This document shows positions 1-5,570 of a stretch of DNA of 7,629 bases, piece after piece. The notes below the pieces were generated by a model. The model was given only the letters and a program-made list of their open reading frames with translations. It had not been told where the DNA came from and made no database searches. The first letter of the stretch is position 1; every line of letters begins with the position of its first letter. A program made the translations under genes and the position numbers. Source of the DNA: Actinomycetota bacterium (GTDB lineage Bacteria; Actinomycetota; Acidimicrobiia; Acidimicrobiales; GCA-2861595); the NCBI GenBank assembly GCA_016781225.1, contig JADDQT010000088.1:1-7629 (forward strand), read 5' to 3'.

Positions 1-201
1 GTCGGAGGCGGGCACGACGACCACCCCTGCCACGTCCGAGCCCGGCCGCCAACCTTGTTGGGCCGAGGACAAAGTGCGCACTTCGAACGGGTTGAGGGAG
101 ACGGCCCGTACGGCCACCACCGCCTCGGCGGGATCCGGGCGGGGCTCGTCCACCTCCCGCACCTCTGCGCCCCCTCGACCGTCGGCGACCAGCGCTCTCA
201 C
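1..201 (-). CDS. Medium-chain dehydrogenase/reductase, N-terminal fragment (runs off left edge)
   Basis: The reverse strand reads 67 codons from a GTG start to the window edge. The visible protein has the N-terminal GroES-like fold pattern of medium-chain dehydrogenases/reductases (zinc alcohol dehydrogenase or quinone oxidoreductase type). It opens with MRALVADG, has an acidic EVREVDEPRPDP strand-turn region at residues 13-24, then VRAVSLNPFEVR (31-42) and the hallmark PGSDVAGVVV (53-62). The family oxidises or reduces alcohols, quinones or enones with NAD(P)H. The nucleotide-binding domain lies outside the window, so substrate and cofactor cannot be assigned. The start is well fixed: an in-frame TGA at 217-219 lies just upstream, and a weak GAGAG ribosome site lies at 209-213. 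The gene diverges from csoR with about 105 bases between the two starts. Nothing visible shows that it is copper-regulated. Confidence 0.85.
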   Translation of the reverse strand, partial: MRALVADGRGGAEVREVDEPRPDPAEAVVAVRAVSLNPFEVRTLSSAQQGWRPGSDVAGVVVVPASD

Positions 202-273
202 GGCAGAGCTCTCATCTCAAGAGGATGCACCGGCGTTCCCTCGGGCGACAAACCCCGGCGCTCGTCGCTCGGT

Positions 274-299
274 TACCCCACCCCAGGTGGGGTAGGGTA
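274..299. promoter_or_regulatory. CsoR operator (copper-responsive palindrome)
   Basis: Arms TACCCCACCCCA (274-285) and TGGGGTAGGGTA (288-299) form an inverted repeat with 11 of 12 positions matching around a 2-base centre. C tracts facing G tracts, bounded by TA at both ends, are the pattern of CsoR/RcnR-family operators. The site closely resembles the operator upstream of csoR in Mycobacterium tuberculosis as I recall it. It ends 7 bases before the csoR start and covers the predicted -10 element. A CsoR tetramer bound here should therefore block transcription, with release when Cu(I) binds. The regulatory outcome is inferred from the family; the palindrome itself is directly visible. Confidence 0.85.
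293..298 (+). promoter_or_regulatory. Predicted -10 element of the csoR-copA operon (probably leaderless)
   Basis: TAGGGT fits the relaxed actinobacterial -10 pattern TANNNT and lies inside the right arm of the CsoR palindrome. Eight bases separate it from the first csoR ATG at 307, so transcription would begin at or within a base or two of the start codon. No Shine-Dalgarno-like purine run sits at a useful distance upstream of 307, which agrees with a leaderless mRNA. No convincing -35 hexamer is visible 17-18 bases upstream (around 269-275). Confidence 0.5.
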
Positions 300-306
300 T
301 GGTCCC

Positions 307-627
307 ATGATGATGAAGGACGACCACCGACGGGCTGTTCTCAACCGGCTGAAGACTGCACGAGGCCACCTGGATGCCGTGGTCCGGATGGTAGAGGACG
401 ACAAGTACTGCCCCGACGTCATGAAACAGCTCTCCGCGGTTCAGGGCTCGCTGGAACGGGCCAGCCGAGTGGTGCTGCGCAACCACCTCGAGACATGCGT
501 GGCCGCGGCCATGGTGGCTGGGCGCACAGACGAGATCGTCGATGAGCTCATGGAGGCGCTTCGCTACGATCGGGTCACCACGGGCCCCGGTCCCGAAGCC
601 AAGACGGTCAGAGGGAGCCGTCCGTGA
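307..627 (+). CDS. csoR: Copper-sensing transcriptional repressor CsoR
   Basis: This 106-residue all-helical repressor of the CsoR/RcnR family (DUF156) binds operator DNA as a tetramer in the apo state and lets go when Cu(I) binds. The Cu(I) ligand triad is complete: C35 in the KYCPD stretch, then H60 and C64 in NHLETC. This is the Cys-His-Cys set that separates CsoR from nickel/cobalt RcnR and formaldehyde FrmR. Y34 and E80 sit where the second-shell allosteric Tyr and Glu occur in the M. tuberculosis protein. Helix 1 carries the usual RLKTARGHLDAVVRMVE signature (14-30). Three ATG codons stand in tandem at 307, 310 and 313; I take the first because it best matches the predicted leaderless start. 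The open frame extends upstream to about 55, but that stretch crosses the operator and promoter and is not family-like. The TGA stop overlaps the copA GTG (GTGA, 624-627), so the two are probably translationally coupled. The last 15 or so residues look disordered. Confidence 0.96.
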   Translation: MMMKDDHRRAVLNRLKTARGHLDAVVRMVEDDKYCPDVMKQLSAVQGSLERASRVVLRNHLETCVAAAMVAGRTDEIVDELMEALRYDRVTTGPGPEAKTVRGSRP

Positions 628-2864
628 CCGACACCCGATCCCGCACCCACGCTGAAGCGCGGACTTCTCCCGAGCCGCCTCCCGGGACTTCGACGGAGCT
701 CGAGTTCGAGGTGTCGGGCATGACCTGCGGGTCGTGCGCGGCCAGAGTGGAGAAGGTGCTGAGCCGCCAGCCGGGCGTGGCGCGCGCCGGGGTCAACTTC
801 GCAACCGAGCGCGCCACCGTGGTGGCGGACACGGAACAGGTGAGCGGCGACGATCTGGTCGCCAAGGTCGCCAAGCTGGGTTACGGGCTGGTACCCGTCA
901 CGCCTTCGACATCGGAGCACGCCTCCGACTCTGAGTCGACGCTGGAAGCCGGGTGGCTGCGGAGGATGCTCGTCGCCTGGCCGCTTGGGCTGGTCGTGCT
1001 GGTCCTCTCGATGGCCTTCATGCACGAGCCCTGGGCTCGTTGGGCCGCCCTCGGCCTCACCGTGCCGGTGCAGTTCTGGGCCGGGTACCCCTTCATCCAC
1101 CAGGCCGCCGTGCGGGCGCGGGCCCGCCAGGCGAACATGGACACGCTCATCGCCATCGGCACCCTTGCTGCGTTCTGGTTCTCCACCTACCAGGTCGTCG
1201 TGGGGGACGCCCACAGCGACCATTACTTCGACACTGCGGCGCTGATCATCGCCTTCCTGCTCCTCGGCCGGTACTTCGAGGCTCGGGCCAAGGGGCGGGC
1301 GTCGGGCGCCATCCGCCGCCTGCCCGAGCTCGGCGCCAGGGACGCCCACCTGGTCGTCGACGGCGAAGAACGCACCGTGCCCGTGGACCAGGTCCGCGTG
1401 GGCGACCTCCTGCGCGTGCGGCCCGGCGAGAAGATCCCTGTCGACGGCGAGGTGGTTGAGGGCGCATCGGCCGTCGACGAGTCGATGCTCACCGGCGAAT
1501 CCGTTCCCGTCGAGAAGGGCGTCGGGGATCGAGTGGCGGGCGCCACCGTCAACACCCACGGCGTCCTGGTGCTGCGGGCGGGCGCCGTCGGCGCCGACAC
1601 CGCCCTGGCCCACATCGTGCGGCTGGTGGAGGAGGCGCAGGGGACCAAGGCACCCGTGCAGCGGCTGGCCGATCGGATCGCCTCGGTGTTCGTGCCCGCT
1701 GTGCTGGCCGTCGCCGCCCTCACCTTCGCCGGGTGGTGGCTGCTCGCCGGCGACGCCACCCAGGGTCTGGTCTCGGCGGTCGCCGTCCTCATCATCGCCT
1801 GTCCCTGCGCCCTGGGGCTGGCCACCCCCACGGCCATCATGGTTGGGACGGGCCGGGGCGCCTCCATGGGCGTGCTCATCAAGGGCGGCGAGGTGCTCGA
1901 GCGTTCGAAGCGGGTGGACACCGTCGTCTTCGACAAGACCGGCACCCTCACCACCGGCCGCATGGCCCTGACCGACGTGATCTCCGCCGAGGGCACGCAC
2001 GAGCGGGACCTGCTGGCCCGGGCGGCCGCAGTGGAGGACGCGTCCGAGCACCCGGTTGGTCGGGCCGTCGTCGAGGGTGTCCGGGCCCGTGCCGTCACCC
2101 TGCCGCCCCTGGACGACTTCGCCTCGGTGGCCGGTCACGGCGTGAGGGGGAGGGTCGGCGCAATCGTCGTTCACGTGGGCAGCCGCAGGCTAATGGACGA
2201 GGCCGGTCTGGAACGGGTGCCGGACCTGGAGTCGGTGGCCGAGGGGTTGGAGAGCGACGGGAAGACGGCGATCTTCGCCGGGTGGGAGGGCCGCGTGCGC
2301 GGGGTGCTCGCCGTGGCCGACACCCCCAAGGCGGATGCCCGAGCCGCGGTGGCGGAGCTCGGCGCCATGGGCATCGACGTTGTCATGATCACCGGCGACA
2401 ACCACCGCACTGCGGCGCGCGTCGGGTCCGAGATGGGGATCGACCGGGTGCTGTCGGAGGTCCTGCCCGCCGACAAGGTGGCCGAGGTTCGAAGGCTGCA
2501 GTCCGCCGGCCGGGTCGTGGCCATGGTGGGCGACGGGGTCAACGACGCGCCCGCGCTGGTGCAGGCGGACCTGGGCATTGCCATCGGCACCGGCACGGAC
2601 GTGGCCATCGAGTCCTCCGACATCACGCTGCTGTCCGCCGAGCTCGACGGTGTGGCGACCGCCATCCGCCTGTCACGGCGAACCTTCGCCACCATCCTCC
2701 AGAACCTGGGATGGGCCTTCGGCTACAACGTCGCCCTGATCCCCATGGCCGCCCTGGGTCTGCTCAACCCGATCATCGCCGGAGCGGCCATGGCCTTCTC
2801 CAGCGTGTCAGTGGTGGCCAACAGCCTGCGCCTGCACCGGTTCGGGAGCGGGCGCCGGGCGTGA
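624..2864 (+). CDS. copA: Copper-translocating P1B-type ATPase CopA
   Basis: This 746-residue inner-membrane pump exports Cu(I) from the cytosol with ATP. Domains in order are: one heavy-metal-associated domain with MTCGSC (C35, C38); membrane helices 1-4 at roughly 113-220; the actuator domain with TGES (290-293); helices 5-6, with the ion-binding CPC motif at C393-P394-C395; the phosphorylation motif DKTGT (D437 is the acyl-phosphate residue); SEHP in the nucleotide-binding domain (H476, P477); TGD (590-592); GDGVNDAP (636-643); and helices 7-8. Helix 7 carries Y701-N702 and helix 8 carries M723 with S727. With CPC, these are the intramembrane Cu(I) ligands of subtype P1B-1, which argues against a zinc, cadmium or cobalt pump. 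There is one N-terminal metal domain, where some relatives have two. The GTG start overlaps the csoR stop by four bases, and no CopZ chaperone gene follows. Length and motifs are complete, so it should be functional. Confidence 0.97.
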   Translation: MTDTRSRTHAEARTSPEPPPGTSTELEFEVSGMTCGSCAARVEKVLSRQPGVARAGVNFATERATVVADTEQVSGDDLVAKVAKLGYGLVPVTPSTSEHASDSESTLEAGWLRRMLVAWPLGLVVLVLSMAFMHEPWARWAALGLTVPVQFWAGYPFIHQAAVRARARQANMDTLIAIGTLAAFWFSTYQVVVGDAHSDHYFDTAALIIAFLLLGRYFEARAKGRASGAIRRLPELGARDAHLVVDGEERTVPVDQVRVGDLLRVRPGEKIPVDGEVVEGASAVDESMLTGESVPVEKGVGDRVAGATVNTHGVLVLRAGAVGADTALAHIVRLVEEAQGTKAPVQRLADRIASVFVPAVLAVAALTFAGWWLLAGDATQGLVSAVAVLIIACPCALGLATPTAIMVGTGRGASMGVLIKGGEVLERSKRVDTVVFDKTGTLTTGRMALTDVISAEGTHERDLLARAAAVEDASEHPVGRAVVEGVRARAVTLPPLDDFASVAGHGVRGRVGAIVVHVGSRRLMDEAGLERVPDLESVAEGLESDGKTAIFAGWEGRVRGVLAVADTPKADARAAVAELGAMGIDVVMITGDNHRTAARVGSEMGIDRVLSEVLPADKVAEVRRLQSAGRVVAMVGDGVNDAPALVQADLGIAIGTGTDVAIESSDITLLSAELDGVATAIRLSRRTFATILQNLGWAFGYNVALIPMAALGLLNPIIAGAAMAFSSVSVVANSLRLHRFGSGRRA

Positions 2865-2874
2865 GAGTCCGCCT

Positions 2875-3411
2875 GTGAAGGTCCCTTCGGCTTCCCGCCT
2901 CGTCGTGGCGGCGGTCACCGTCGTGGCTGCGGTGATCCTCGGTGTCGTCATCACCCGCGGCGAAGACAGCGTGCCCCTCGAGATGGAGCAGCGTGTCGCC
3001 CCCCCGATCTCGCTCCCCGACGTGCTCGACCCGTCGGGCAGGATCGAGCTGGAGAGCTTTCGTGGCAGGCCCGTGGTGATAAACCTCTGGGCTTCGTGGT
3101 GCTTGCCGTGCCGCAAGGAGATGCCCCACTTCGAGGCCGCCCACCAGCGCTTCGGCGACCGCGTGGCATTCCTTGGAGTCAACCACCAGGACGGGCGCAC
3201 GCCGGCCCGCGAGCTCCTTCGCCAGACCGGCGTCACCTACCCGTCCGGGTCCGATCCCGAAGGCAAGGTTGCGGCCGACTACGCCCTGCGCGGCATGCCC
3301 AGCACGGTGTTCGTGTCGGCGAGCGGGAAGATCCGGGCCACCCGCACCGGTGAGCTGAGCCGGTCCCAGCTCGAGGACATGATCGAGAAGCTCCTCCTTC
3401 CGGCACGCTGA
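2875..3411 (+). CDS. Membrane-anchored TlpA/ResA-like thioredoxin-fold protein
   Basis: This 178-residue protein has an N-terminal hydrophobic segment (about 8-27), which should anchor it with the thioredoxin domain outside the cytoplasm. No lipobox cysteine is present. The domain carries the redox motif WCLPC (W75, C76, C79) after INLWAS, and the cis-proline loop GMPST (P142). The central stretch around GVNHQDG is typical of TlpA/ResA/CcmG proteins. Such proteins act as specific thiol reductants, for example on apocytochrome c haem-site cysteines or on Sco/CoxB copper-site cysteines. The start is GTG, 10 bases after the copA stop, with a weak GAGAG at 2863-2867 overlapping that stop, so it is in the same operon. 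Placement behind a copper exporter favours a role in supplying or reducing copper-binding thiols outside the membrane. That is inference, and cytochrome c maturation or general thiol repair remain possible. Confidence 0.9.
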   Translation: MKVPSASRLVVAAVTVVAAVILGVVITRGEDSVPLEMEQRVAPPISLPDVLDPSGRIELESFRGRPVVINLWASWCLPCRKEMPHFEAAHQRFGDRVAFLGVNHQDGRTPARELLRQTGVTYPSGSDPEGKVAADYALRGMPSTVFVSASGKIRATRTGELSRSQLEDMIEKLLLPAR

Positions 3412-3509
3412 CGGAGGCGATCCTGACGACGCGGTCGAGTCGGAATATCTGCGGGGTCGCCGTTCGTTCTCGGAGGCAGAAGCGCCTTTGAGGTTGAGGG
3501 GGTTTTGAC
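3412..3509 (+). other. Intergenic spacer within the copper operon
   Basis: Between the thioredoxin gene and the next small gene there are 98 bases with no credible coding frame: an in-frame TGA at 3495-3497 closes the frame of the downstream gene. I see no strong terminator; the best hairpin is a 4-bp AGGC/GCCT stem near 3475-3488. A weak promoter-like pair (CTGACG near 3423, TATCTG about 17 bases later) could allow separate expression of the small gene. Neither call is firm. Confidence 0.3.
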
Positions 3510-3746
3510 ATGATGGCCATGTTTGCCTCCGAGGTTTGGACCTACTGGCTGGCTCCGCCGCTGTTCGCCGTCGCAGTAATGCTGGTCGTCGCCACAGCCG
3601 TGGGTTACTACCGGAAGGTTGCAGTGCCCTCCTTCCTGGCGGAGCAACGCCGGCTTCAGCTCACGGCCTCAGCCGAAGAATCGAAGCAGCCGGTCGAGCG
3701 CCTACAGCAGTCGCAAGCCGGGGACCGGATGCCCCTGGCCGCCTAG
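3510..3746 (+). CDS. Small single-span membrane protein, function unknown
   Basis: I do not recognise this 78-residue protein. It has a short aromatic N-terminus (VWTYW at 9-13), one strong hydrophobic helix at about 14-34, and positive residues R35-K36 directly after it. This predicts a cytoplasmic C-terminal half, which is polar, Gln/Glu-rich and perhaps a short amphipathic helix. Evidence that it is a real gene is good for its size. GAGGGGG (3496-3502) is the best Shine-Dalgarno sequence in the window and sits 7 bases before the ATG, and an in-frame TGA at 3495-3497 rules out an earlier start. A second ATG follows at 3513. It is co-directional with csoR-copA-thioredoxin and is the last gene before a convergent one, so it may be the final cistron of the copper operon. 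Small single-span proteins such as CcoS accompany copper ATPases in oxidase assembly elsewhere. I see no CcoS sequence signature, so that is only an analogy. Confidence 0.75.
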   Translation: MMAMFASEVWTYWLAPPLFAVAVMLVVATAVGYYRKVAVPSFLAEQRRLQLTASAEESKQPVERLQQSQAGDRMPLAA

Positions 3747-3757
3747 CCCACCAGCTC

Positions 3758-3825
3758 CTGGATGGCCCCCTTTCTGTTCTTCCTCCCATCCAGCCTTCGA
3801 GCGACCTGATCCAGCACAGGGGGCC
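3758..3825. terminator. Two overlapping inverted repeats between convergent genes (possible bidirectional terminator)
   Basis: Two perfect 8-base inverted repeats share bases 3764-3765 and so cannot both form. The first is CTGGATGG (3758-3765) with CCATCCAG (3786-3793), loop 20 bases. The second is GGCCCCCT (3764-3771) with AGGGGGCC (3818-3825), loop 46 bases, with a further CTG/CAG pairing inside it. They lie in the only gap between the rightward small membrane-protein gene (stop 3746) and the leftward gene ending at 3849. A role in ending transcription from one or both sides is plausible from position. No long T run follows either stem, so intrinsic termination is not assured. Confidence 0.35.
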
Positions 3826-3848
3826 CGGCAACGCAGCTCTGCGGAGTT

Positions 3849-5315
3849 TCATGCGTGCTGTGCAGACCGGTCGCCGGGGTCGGCAGCCACTCGGTGATCG
3901 AGGGTCAGCGGCGGGAGGTATTCACCGACGAGCTCCCTCGACCACCAGGCGCCAGTGCCACGCCGTTCCTGTCTAGTTGAGAATCGGTAGCGGTACAGGC
4001 GAGCCCGCACGAAGGTCGGCGGCCCGTGGGGAAACGGGTCCTTGTGCAGGAGCTTCGATGTGGCCGCGTCGCCGCGGAGGAGCTTGACGAGGAAGGCGAG
4101 GAACCAACCCTGTGCGAAGTGGCGCGATAGGGGGAGGAACCACATGAGCCAGTCGAGGCGGAGATGGTACGGAGCGACCTGGCGAGGCCGGCGTTGGGGA
4201 TGGCCCGGCTTGGCCTTGAACTCGTACTCCTTCCAGGTCGTCTCCGGCCCGGGCTCCGGCTCATCGGTGCCCTCGATGGAAACCTCATGGCGCTGCTTGG
4301 TGATGGTGCCGAACAGGCCGTAGGTGTTCACCAGGCGCAGGGGGTTGTAGCTGTAGTTCATCACCTGCCTGGACGAGGCCATGTTTCGCATCGGCCAGTA
4401 GCTAAGCGCCGCCATGACCACCGTCAACGCGACGACGGTGAGGTTGAACCACGGTGGCGGGGCGTCCAGGGACGGTGCTCGGACGGGCAGGATGTCATCG
4501 AGGAAGCCGTTGTCGAAGCTCGATACGGCCAAGGCGATGGTGAGGAGGTTGAGCCAGGCGTAGTTGCCGCTCAGGATCAGCCACACCTGGGTCACCACGA
4601 TGAGGGCGCCCGCCACCCGGGCCACGGGCTGGGGCAACAGCAGCCCGAAGGGCAGTACCAGCTGGGCGACGTGACTGGCTGCGACCTCGACCTTGTGCAG
4701 CTGTGCCGGCAGGCGGTGGAAGTAACGGCTGAGCGGGTTGGGCAGGGGCTGGGTCTCGTGGTGATGGTCGAGAGCGGTGAGGTCCCGCCAGGAGCGGTCA
4801 TGGCGCAACTTGATGAGCCCCGCTCCCACCTCAAGACGGATGAGCAGCCAGCGCACGAGGAGGATGATCAGCAGCGGGGGTGCCGTGCGGGCGTCACCCA
4901 GGAAGATGGCCAGGAAGCCGGCCTCGAGGAGGAGCGTCTCCCAGATGAAGCCGTAGAACGCCTGGCCCACGTTGACGAAGGACAGGTACAGCGCCCACAG
5001 GGCGAACCACACCAGCATGGACATCCAAAGAGGCCCCTGCTCGACCAGGCCCACGACCACCGCCAAAGAGAGAACGATGCCCGCCCAGGCCGCAGTCATG
5101 GCGAAGCCGTCGGAGTAGTGCAGCTGGAAGATGGTCGGCGCCTGCCTGAACGACGCCGCCCGGAGGAACCGGGGCACAGGGAGCAGTCCGTCGGCGCCCA
5201 GAAGGGGACGGAACTGGTTCAGCGTGGACACGAACGCGATCAGGTAGATGGCCGCCAGCAGGCGCTGGAGGACCAGGCGGCTGAGCCAGTAGTCGGGCGC
5301 CGATAACCAGTCCAT
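3849..5315 (-). CDS. Lipase maturation factor (LMF1-like) family membrane protein
   Basis: This 488-residue protein belongs to the lipase maturation factor family (PF06762 type). About eight or nine hydrophobic helices fill residues 10-307, followed by a C-terminal soluble domain. Family-typical stretches in order are WETLLLEAGFL (125-135), RWLLIRLEVGAGLIKLR (155-171) leading into an HHHETQPLPNP region, NYAWLNLLTI (251-260), NPLRLVNTYGLFGTI (324-338), the WKEYEFKAKPG strand (361-371), LRLDWLMWF (385-393), and a terminal DPFP-x-GPP-x-VRA-x-LYRYRF block (416-435). In vertebrates LMF1 helps lipoprotein lipase fold in the ER. The role of the bacterial members is not known to me, and no lipase gene lies nearby. 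The ATG at 5313-5315 has no clear Shine-Dalgarno sequence, so the start is moderately secure. The gene follows tRNA-Arg by 88 bases on the same strand and converges on the copper operon. It ends in a charged, low-similarity tail after about residue 440. Confidence 0.88.
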   Translation of the reverse strand: MDWLSAPDYWLSRLVLQRLLAAIYLIAFVSTLNQFRPLLGADGLLPVPRFLRAASFRQAPTIFQLHYSDGFAMTAAWAGIVLSLAVVVGLVEQGPLWMSMLVWFALWALYLSFVNVGQAFYGFIWETLLLEAGFLAIFLGDARTAPPLLIILLVRWLLIRLEVGAGLIKLRHDRSWRDLTALDHHHETQPLPNPLSRYFHRLPAQLHKVEVAASHVAQLVLPFGLLLPQPVARVAGALIVVTQVWLILSGNYAWLNLLTIALAVSSFDNGFLDDILPVRAPSLDAPPPWFNLTVVALTVVMAALSYWPMRNMASSRQVMNYSYNPLRLVNTYGLFGTITKQRHEVSIEGTDEPEPGPETTWKEYEFKAKPGHPQRRPRQVAPYHLRLDWLMWFLPLSRHFAQGWFLAFLVKLLRGDAATSKLLHKDPFPHGPPTFVRARLYRYRFSTRQERRGTGAWWSRELVGEYLPPLTLDHRVAADPGDRSAQHA

Positions 5316-5330
5316 ATTCCGATGGCGGCT

Positions 5331-5348
5331 GGCGGCGAGATCGCCGCC
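5331..5348. repeat. 18-base palindrome upstream of the LMF-family gene
   Basis: GGCGGCGA (5331-5338) and TCGCCGCC (5341-5348) are perfect inverted arms around a 2-base centre. The palindrome lies 16 bases upstream of the leftward gene starting at 5315. It could be an operator or a tight RNA hairpin in the leader, and it may occlude the weak ribosome-binding region. Such GC-rich palindromes also occur by chance in high-GC DNA. Confidence 0.4.
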
Positions 5349-5403
5349 TCGCCAAGGGTTCCAACGGTCAGGGGAGTCCTACGCTTCCCCCCTTTGTAGA
5401 TTG

Positions 5404-5475
5404 CGCCCTCGGCAGGACTCGAACCTGCGCACCCGGCTCCGGAGGCCGATGCTCTATCCGCTGAGCTACGAGGGC
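5404..5475 (-). tRNA. tRNA-Arg, anticodon CCG
   Basis: The reverse strand folds into a complete 72-base cloverleaf. The acceptor stem is GCCCTCG/CGAGGGC with discriminator G. The D arm is GCTC/GAGC with GG in an 8-base loop. The anticodon stem is TCGGC/GCCGG with one T-G pair, and its loop CTCCGGA gives anticodon CCG (5442-5440), which reads arginine codon CGG. The variable loop has 4 bases, and the T arm is GCAGG/CCTGC with loop TTCGAAT. The 3' CCA is not encoded: the bases after the discriminator read CAA, so CCA must be added by the nucleotidyltransferase. CGG is a natural codon in high-GC genomes, so this tRNA is likely well used. It lies about 95 bases downstream of argS, whose product charges it, on the same strand. 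Confidence 0.96.
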
Positions 5476-5483
5476 TTGGCTCC

Positions 5484-5489
5484 ATCTTA
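5484..5489 (-). promoter_or_regulatory. Predicted -10 element for tRNA-Arg
   Basis: The reverse strand reads TAAGAT, which matches the TANNNT -10 pattern, with eight bases between it and the mature tRNA 5' end. Transcription would start at or just before the tRNA. No clear -35 hexamer is visible at the expected distance. This suggests that the tRNA has its own promoter and does not depend on read-through from argS. Confidence 0.5.
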
Positions 5490-5570
5490 GAGCTGCGAGT
5501 TTGGACTTCCTCCTGCCCGAGGGACGCGGGGAAGTGACCAATCTGGGCGAGCGGACGGCGAATCGACTTC

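Noticed and set aside
55..306. An N-terminal extension of csoR by up to 84 residues.
   Set aside because: The frame is open by chance. It runs through the operator and predicted promoter and over the divergent oxidoreductase start, and CsoR proteins begin close to MMMKDD.
564..2174. A long open frame (about 536 codons) on the reverse strand across copA.
   Set aside because: It lies antisense to a complete copA with every catalytic motif. Its protein is a Gly/His/Asp/Arg-rich string with no domain pattern, as expected from GC-rich codon bias on the opposite strand.
3475..3488. A short AGGC/GCCT hairpin followed by TTT between the thioredoxin and small-protein genes, as a terminator.
   Set aside because: The stem has only four base pairs and the T run is three bases, which is too weak to call.
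3505..3510. TTGACA, a perfect -35 hexamer, just before the small membrane-protein gene.
   Set aside because: It overlaps the start codon and has no -10-like element about 17 bases downstream, so it cannot drive the gene it touches.
4164..5306. A forward open frame of about 380 codons opposite the LMF-family gene.
   Set aside because: Its product is rich in Gln, Gly, Glu and His with no hydrophobic core or recognisable motif, while the reverse strand encodes a clear family protein over the same bases.
3747..5475. Use of tRNA-Arg as an integration site, with the LMF gene and copper operon as an island on its 3' side.
   Set aside because: No second copy of the tRNA 3' end, no integrase and no mobility gene are visible to the left of the tRNA, and base composition looks even. 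A site outside the window cannot be excluded.
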